From an uncultured Chlorobiaceae bacterium (GTDB lineage Bacteria > Bacteroidota > Chlorobiia > Chlorobiales > Chlorobiaceae), in NCBI GenBank assembly GCA_903882665.1, contig CAIRXW010000021.1, forward strand, positions 1 through 64,000: a stretch of 64,000 nucleotides of DNA, read 5' to 3'. Numbering within the stretch: the first letter of the stretch is position 1; the number at the start of each line of letters is the position of its first letter. Positions 58,344-64,000 of this stretch are shown here, piece after piece. The notes below the pieces were generated by a model, which worked only from the letters and a program-made list of their open reading frames with translations, searched no databases and was not told the DNA's origin. Position numbers and translations under genes: made by a program.

Positions 58344-59627
58344 ATGTTTGCATTTATTAGTTCTTGGGCAGGTATTGTTATGGGAATAGTCGCTCTGATT
58401 ATACTTGGATGGGATTTATATATGCGAAGAAGAATAATGTACTCGGAATTGGACATACAAGAGCGTAAACTTATAGCTAGCGAAGAAGAGAAGAAGTCAT
58501 GGCAACGTTGGCTTGAAAAAGAACGCATGGAACTTGGGAAAATGTATAAACCACTTTCTGAATTAATTGCAAAAGATTTGATTGCCAATAGTGAATGGGC
58601 AGTACAAGCAATCGAAAAAGCTAAATTAGGACCATATTCACAGACTTTATTCGGTGATAGAAGTAGTCATTTTCGAGAAGAAAAAGAAAATATCGCATCA
58701 AGATTTGTGCCACTTTTATTGTCGCGATGTAAAAGTCTTATTGAAAAAGAAGAAAAAAATATTTATTTGATTCTTGATTCCGGCACCACTCTCTTGCCGT
58801 TTTTTACCTTACTTGGTAAACGTAGCGTACAGGCTTATGATAATAATGATAAAAATCCTTGGATTGACAAGATAACCATAATTACAAATAACCTTCCTGG
58901 CATAGAAACACTAATGGAAGTTGGACGTCCTAAACATACAAATCGATATTCTCGACTTGCTGTAAATTGTCATCTTTTGCCAGGAGTTCCTCTTCCAATT
59001 TATTCGGCTGTAACCGGAGAAGAAACAGAAAAAGCACTTATAGAATTGCACAAGCAAGTTAAAGATTCTATTGGGGATAAAGCTATATTTATCGGTATTA
59101 CAACCGGTAACTGGATAAGGATAAGGAAATCAGATCCACGATGTCCTATCCCATTGGCAAGGGGAGAAGGTCATCTTAAGTTAAAGCAAGAGCTGCTGAA
59201 TGCGTCAGACGAACTATTTGTTATTGCTCCGCTTGGCAAGATATTCGCAAATTCAAGTCTCAAATCTGTTAATCGTCTGCTTGGACTTAAGTCAGAAGAT
59301 ATTGATCCAGAAAAGAAAGAATATGATGAATTAAATATTGACGACAATAAAGCATCTGTTGTAAAACTTGTAACAACATTTAGAAGAGATGGTAGGTTAT
59401 TGCAAAATTTAAGTAGATATATACAAGGTCAGTTACAGGTAGATGAGCGGGTAGATGAAGAGAAGTTTATAAATGCAAAGACAGGGGAAATAGATAATAT
59501 CGTTTATCTATTTGACGATTTACCAAAAGAAGAATATTTGGAAAGGGAAATGGAGTTTCCTCATCTGCACACAAGAAAAGATGAATTTACTGAAATTTTT
59601 TTACATCCAGAAAAACAAAAGGACTAA
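58344..59627 (+). CDS. Membrane-anchored protein with DeoR C-terminal sensor-like (ISOCOT-fold) domain
   Basis: N-terminal TM plus coiled coil; LILDSGTTLLPFFTLLG, ITIITNNLPGIETLM, AIFIGITTGNWI, LKQELLNASDELFVIAPLGKIF resemble the DeoR sensor domain; AT-rich gene. Confidence 0.6.
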   Translation: MFAFISSWAGIVMGIVALIILGWDLYMRRRIMYSELDIQERKLIASEEEKKSWQRWLEKERMELGKMYKPLSELIAKDLIANSEWAVQAIEKAKLGPYSQTLFGDRSSHFREEKENIASRFVPLLLSRCKSLIEKEEKNIYLILDSGTTLLPFFTLLGKRSVQAYDNNDKNPWIDKITIITNNLPGIETLMEVGRPKHTNRYSRLAVNCHLLPGVPLPIYSAVTGEETEKALIELHKQVKDSIGDKAIFIGITTGNWIRIRKSDPRCPIPLARGEGHLKLKQELLNASDELFVIAPLGKIFANSSLKSVNRLLGLKSEDIDPEKKEYDELNIDDNKASVVKLVTTFRRDGRLLQNLSRYIQGQLQVDERVDEEKFINAKTGEIDNIVYLFDDLPKEEYLEREMEFPHLHTRKDEFTEIFLHPEKQKD

Positions 59628-59673
59628 TATCTCCCTAAACAGAATAATATGTTGAATTCTCAATGTTGATTTT

Positions 59674-61539
59674 ATGAAATTAAAACGAATTGGCGATGTC
59701 GATATCGCCGGAATTGTTTCGCAAAAAACCTACACACCATCTCCGTCCGCTTGGGAGGATCAGGTTTTTTATTTTTTGCTGGTTGATCGTTTTTCTGACG
59801 GAAAGGAGACCGGGTATCGGGACAACAACGGGCAAATCGTCAGCGGCAATGGTACACCACTGTTTTCGCTGGAACATGCCGGCAATATTTCCCGCGAGGT
59901 TTGGTCTGCCAACGGACAGGGGTGGCAGGGCGGCACTATCAAGGGGTTGATCAGTAAGCTTGGATATCTGCAGCGTATGGGAATAACAGCGTTGTGGGTC
60001 AGCCCCATTTTCCGGCAGGTTGCATTTGCCGAAACCTATCATGGATACGGTATTCAGAATTTTTTTTCGATTGATCCGCATTTCGGTACCGAGCAGGATC
60101 TTGTGGAGCTGGTAAAAACGGCACATTCGATGGGGATGTATGTTGTGCTTGATATCATCATCAATCATACCGGCAATGTTTTTTCGTACAATCCGGATCG
60201 ATACCATACCGTGAGCCAGGATGGTGTCTCTTATCATGATCCTCGGTGGGACGGGAAGAGGTACGATGTTGCCGGTTTTAACGATGCTTTTGGGAAGCCG
60301 ACCATTCCTTTCAGCTCCGGAGTAACGGACAATGTGAAAGAGGCGGTATTTCCTCTTGACCTGCAGGATCCGGAAACCTTTACCTGCAAAGGGCGAATTG
60401 ACAATTGGGATTATGACCCTGAATTTCGCGAGGGTGATTTCTGTGATTTAAAAGATGTACATCATGGTTATGGTACTGCCGATGACTACAAGCCATCCAA
60501 TGCTTTGAAAGTATTGACCGAGGTCTACAAATACTGGATTGCCCTGGCCGATGTTGACGGATTCAGAATTGACACCGTCAAGCATATGGATATCGGCGCG
60601 ACCCGTTATTTCGCGTCGGCAATTCATGAATTTGCCCAGACTCTTGGCAAGGAGAGATTTTTCCTTATTGGAGAAATCACTGGAGGAAGAACCCGTGCCT
60701 TTGATACTCTTGAATCAACGGGTCTTGATGCGGCGCTCGGTATTGATGAAATTCCCGACAAACTGGAATATCTTGTCAAGGGATATCGGAATCCGTCGGA
60801 TTATTTCGATCTGTTTCGCAACTCAGTGCTTATCGGCAAGGAGTCACATATATGGTTCCGTGACAAGGTAGTGACGGTTTTTGATGATCACGACCAGGTA
60901 CGCAAAGGAAAATGGAAGGCTCGTTTCTGTGCAAACGAAGAGGGATGGAAAGTTATTCTGAACGTGCTTGCCCTTAATGCCCTGACATTGGGAATCCCAT
61001 GTGTCTATTACGGCTCGGAACAGTCTTTCAATGGCCATGCCACCGAAGAACGTGACGGGAATGATCTCTTTTTGCGTGAGGCGATGTTTGGAGGAACGTT
61101 TGGTGCTTTGGAAAGTTCGGGTTATCATTTTTTCAATGACCGCTCGAATGTCTATGTCGAGTTTGCAAAAATCCTCAAAATCCGCAAGGAAGAGCTTGCT
61201 TTGCGTCGGGGACGTCAGTATCAGCGTGAAATATCAGGTGACGGAATCAATTTCGGCCTTCCGAAAATGTTTGGTAAAGAAATCCGTTCTGTGGTGGCGT
61301 GGTCCCGCATTCTTGATACTCAGGAAATTGTTGTCGCGATCAATACCGATTACCATAAGGCGCTTACGGTATGGGTAACGATTGATGATGAGCTCCATCA
61401 GGCCGGAAGTACCTTTTCTTGCCTCTATTCGACCTGTGATGAGCAGGCAGGTTCGCAGACTGTTGTTGCGGCCCTGAACGGCAAGGCGATACAGATAACG
61501 GTGCCTGCCGCAGGATGTGTGCTCTACAAGGCAGATTAA
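59674..61539 (+). CDS. GH13 alpha-amylase family glycosyl hydrolase
   Basis: MYVVLDIIINHTGN, DGFRIDTVKHMD, FLIGEITGG, VFDDHDQV. Confidence 0.92.
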   Translation: MKLKRIGDVDIAGIVSQKTYTPSPSAWEDQVFYFLLVDRFSDGKETGYRDNNGQIVSGNGTPLFSLEHAGNISREVWSANGQGWQGGTIKGLISKLGYLQRMGITALWVSPIFRQVAFAETYHGYGIQNFFSIDPHFGTEQDLVELVKTAHSMGMYVVLDIIINHTGNVFSYNPDRYHTVSQDGVSYHDPRWDGKRYDVAGFNDAFGKPTIPFSSGVTDNVKEAVFPLDLQDPETFTCKGRIDNWDYDPEFREGDFCDLKDVHHGYGTADDYKPSNALKVLTEVYKYWIALADVDGFRIDTVKHMDIGATRYFASAIHEFAQTLGKERFFLIGEITGGRTRAFDTLESTGLDAALGIDEIPDKLEYLVKGYRNPSDYFDLFRNSVLIGKESHIWFRDKVVTVFDDHDQVRKGKWKARFCANEEGWKVILNVLALNALTLGIPCVYYGSEQSFNGHATEERDGNDLFLREAMFGGTFGALESSGYHFFNDRSNVYVEFAKILKIRKEELALRRGRQYQREISGDGINFGLPKMFGKEIRSVVAWSRILDTQEIVVAINTDYHKALTVWVTIDDELHQAGSTFSCLYSTCDEQAGSQTVVAALNGKAIQITVPAAGCVLYKAD

Positions 61540-61540
61540 T

Positions 61541-61693
61541 AAGGTTGCGATTGTTTGCAATCCCGGATATCTCGCTGATGCGCGCTTTTTTGAGGACGTT
61601 GTCTTCAACCGCGGTCTTACCTTTCGATTTTTTATCGACCGTGAAACCGCCTTGAACTGGTTCTTTGAACCTCAGGCATCCCCGGAGGCTTGA
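61541..61693 (+). pseudogene. 3' remnant of a STAS/SpoIIAA-like small protein gene
   Basis: KVAIVCNPGYLADARFFEDVVFNRGLTFRFFIDRETALNWFFEP with no start codon after the GH13 stop. Confidence 0.5.
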
Positions 61694-61968
61694 CCCTTCA
61701 GTTTTTCGGTTTGCTTGCGGGATGCTTTCTCAAGGCTGTCGATAATTTTTACGATATCAGTCGAGAGGTCGATGGGGTTTATTTTGCTGATAGTCTGGGC
61801 AAGGGTGCAAATTTTCCCTTCGAGGGGAAGAAATTTATTGACGATGACAACCTTCTCCTCTTTGAGACGGCACTCGCCTCCGAGGAAGTTGCCTTTCTCG
61901 TAGCGCACGCTGTAGCCCGCCGTTTTTAATGCGCTTTCGAGCAGGGTAAGCTGTGCTGTTTTTTTCAT
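61672..61968 (-). CDS. Small hypothetical protein
   Basis: 98 aa ORF with coding-like composition (GYSVRYEKGNFLGGECRLKEEKVVIVNKFLPLEGKICTLAQTISKI). Confidence 0.65.
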   Translation of the reverse strand: MKKTAQLTLLESALKTAGYSVRYEKGNFLGGECRLKEEKVVIVNKFLPLEGKICTLAQTISKINPIDLSTDIVKIIDSLEKASRKQTEKLKGQASGDA

Positions 61969-62002
61969 GAATCTTCCTTTTTCAATGCTTGTTCAGCCCT
62001 GC

Positions 62003-63466
62003 TTATCCTCTCATTCTTGGGTCGAGGGCATCGCGGACGCCATCGCCGATCAGGTTAAAGCAGACCACGGTGGTCAGGATGGCAATGCCGGGGAACGTTG
62101 AAATCCACCAATAGTTCAGAAGGCTGTCGCGCCCTTCATTGATAATGTTTCCCCAGCTTGGTGTTGGCGGTTGAACGCCGAGCCCGAGAAAGGAGAGTCC
62201 GGCTTCGGTTAAAATAATGCTTCCAATTCGGAGCGTTGCGGCTATGATGACCGGGGTGAGGGTATTGGGTGCAAGGTGGCGGAAGATGATTCTCATGCTT
62301 GAAAGGCCGAGTGACTTGGCCGCAAGAATAAACTCCTGCTCCTTGAGTGAGAGCACCTGGCTCCGGACAATCCTTGCAACTCCCATCCATCCGGTAAAGG
62401 AGAGGGTGATGACAATGAGGTAGATGGAGTTGCCGAAGGTGGCGATGATGATAAGGATCAGAAAGAGTGCGGGAAAGGCGATAAGAATATCAACAATCCG
62501 CATCATGAGTGCGTCGATCCATCCGCCGAAATAGCCGGATGTGACCCCGATCAAGGTGCCGAGAGTGACGGAGATCAGGACAACAAGAAAGCCGATGGAG
62601 AGTGAGATTTTTGAGCCGTAGATGACCCGGCTGAGAATGTCGCGCCCGTACTGGTCAGTTCCGAGGATAAAGGTGCGCTTAACGGCAATCTGGTTGTTTC
62701 TGCCCTTCACAAGCTCTCCGAGGGCGATAGTTTTGGTGCGCATGCCCTGACGGTAGATGACACTGTTGCCTTCAACCCGGTATTCGTCAACAAAGCGGAT
62801 GGCGTTTGGTTCGTTGCGTGTTTTAAGAAGCTGAAAATCGCTGATAAGGCTGTTTGCCAGATTGATGGCTGTTCCGTGACCTTCCTGCAGGGGAATGACA
62901 AGATTTTTCGGTTGCCGCAGTACCAGGGCCTCAAGACGCGAGAAGGGAGGCTGATAGGCTGTTACCAGAAAGTCCTGCTGGTCATAGGGGCTGAAAGGGG
63001 CGATGAAGGGAGCAAGAAATGCCGCCGAGTAGAGGACAAAGACAATGGCTGATGCGTAGAGCGCTATGGTGTGGCGCATGAAAGCCCTGAGGCTTATTTT
63101 GCCGAGGCTCAGGGTATCGGCGTCATTTTTTTGCTGTTCCGCCGTTTTTTTACGACCCGATTTCCATGCAATGAGGGCCAGAATGATTGGCAGGGCAACA
63201 AGGTAGAGAGCAGCAATCCAGAATTCAAGGATCTCAGCAGTAAAGATCTCCTGAAATGTTTCCGGTGCCGACATAACGAGCGCTATTGCGGTAAAGAGCG
63301 AACGGAAACTGATGAGCACAAGATCGGCCTGGATGACGAGGATGAGCAGAAAAGCAATGAGAGCGATCAGCAGAAAAAGGGTTACTCCTTTTTTATGTGA
63401 TCCGTTCGGCCCTGCGCCGGGGATGATGTTCAGCAGGGATGATGGTGTGCTGCTATCTGTTTTCAA
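62003..63466 (-). CDS. ABC transporter permease, OppC/DppC family
   Basis: ILGTDQYGRDILSRVIYGSKISLSIG; REQEFILAAKSLGLS-type EAA loop. Confidence 0.92.
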   Translation of the reverse strand: MKTDSSTPSSLLNIIPGAGPNGSHKKGVTLFLLIALIAFLLILVIQADLVLISFRSLFTAIALVMSAPETFQEIFTAEILEFWIAALYLVALPIILALIAWKSGRKKTAEQQKNDADTLSLGKISLRAFMRHTIALYASAIVFVLYSAAFLAPFIAPFSPYDQQDFLVTAYQPPFSRLEALVLRQPKNLVIPLQEGHGTAINLANSLISDFQLLKTRNEPNAIRFVDEYRVEGNSVIYRQGMRTKTIALGELVKGRNNQIAVKRTFILGTDQYGRDILSRVIYGSKISLSIGFLVVLISVTLGTLIGVTSGYFGGWIDALMMRIVDILIAFPALFLILIIIATFGNSIYLIVITLSFTGWMGVARIVRSQVLSLKEQEFILAAKSLGLSSMRIIFRHLAPNTLTPVIIAATLRIGSIILTEAGLSFLGLGVQPPTPSWGNIINEGRDSLLNYWWISTFPGIAILTTVVCFNLIGDGVRDALDPRMRG

Positions 63467-63510
63467 GCTTTTGGTGGCTATCGGTTAATGTTGTTTCCTG
63501 GAACCAGAAA

Positions 63511-63541
63511 AAGCTGCTTTCCCTGGTAAGAAAAGCAGCTT
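63511..63541. terminator. Putative rho-independent terminator
   Basis: aagctgctttccctggtaagaaaagcagctt stem-loop between convergent/adjacent minus-strand genes. Confidence 0.6.
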
Positions 63542-63588
63542 CGCATGGAAAGATACCCTTGTTTGTCAACAGAAAAGTTGCAATGCTC

Positions 63589-64000
63589 TCAGCTTGCTGT
63601 TGTTGCAGCCGCTTCGACAGGGGCCTCAGCCGTTTTCGATGCAAGAACGGTAATAACCGGAGCGTCAGGATTATCCATGATCTGCAGGCCGGCGTAGGCC
63701 GTCATCGGGATCTCCTTGACATGGATTGAATGGCCGATTTCAAGTGCCGTAACATCGACAACAAGGTGATCGGGCATATCTTCCGGTTTACCCTTGATGG
63801 TCAGTGCATGAAGAATAATCAGCAGCTTGCCGCCTTTTTCAACGCCGGCACTTTCGCCGGAAACAGCAACAGGTACTTCGAGCTCAATAATCTCCTCGGC
63901 TGAGAAGAGCTGAAAGTCGGTATGAATGATTTTGTCGGTCACCGGGTGAAACTGAACCTCTTTGATAAAGGAGCGTTTGATTTTGCCATCCGGGAACTGA
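63589..64000 (-). CDS. rplY: 50S ribosomal protein L25/general stress protein Ctc (partial, runs off the window)
   Basis: FIKEVQFHPVTDKIIHTDFQLFSAEEIIELEVPV…EIGHSIHVKEIP; open at the window edge. Confidence 0.92.
   Translation of the reverse strand, partial: QFPDGKIKRSFIKEVQFHPVTDKIIHTDFQLFSAEEIIELEVPVAVSGESAGVEKGGKLLIILHALTIKGKPEDMPDHLVVDVTALEIGHSIHVKEIPMTAYAGLQIMDNPDAPVITVLASKTAEAPVEAAATTAS

Noticed and set aside
1-64000. CRISPR arrays, transposases, integrases or prophage structural genes
   Set aside because: None seen; the accessory character of the 13-27 kb region rests on gene content and relics, not on identifiable mobile-element genes.

Overview
The window looks like a chromosomal segment of a green sulfur bacterium (Chlorobi). 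This rests on a CsmB/CsmF-like chlorosome envelope protein and the overall gene style. It is an inference, since no 16S or other phylogenetic marker was compared. Most of it is housekeeping: phosphoesterases, PlsC, an arsenic-resistance operon, homospermidine synthase + ornithine decarboxylase, pstSCAB-phoU, an RND pump, a FAD/Fe-S oxidoreductase, a 12-heme cytochrome, rnpB, tRNA-Leu, L33, lysA, metF, comEC, a GH13 enzyme, an ABC permease and L25. The main accessory region is about 12.9-27.3 kb, a defence-like island. It holds decayed gene fragments, an orphan AAA ATPase, and a translationally coupled BREX type 3-like set: a DUF499/BrxC-like ATPase, a PglXI-like methylase whose N-terminus looks like a truncated PglZ, and a SNF2/BrxHII-like helicase. 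A PARIS-like AAA ATPase + DUF4276/TOPRIM-like pair sits inside this set. The set is followed by a J-domain-like (HPD) coiled-coil protein and a stand-alone HIRAN protein. A second accessory gene at 58.3-59.6 kb encodes a predicted membrane-anchored DeoR-C-like sensor protein without a DNA-binding domain. All family calls come from reading motifs by eye; no database searches were run.
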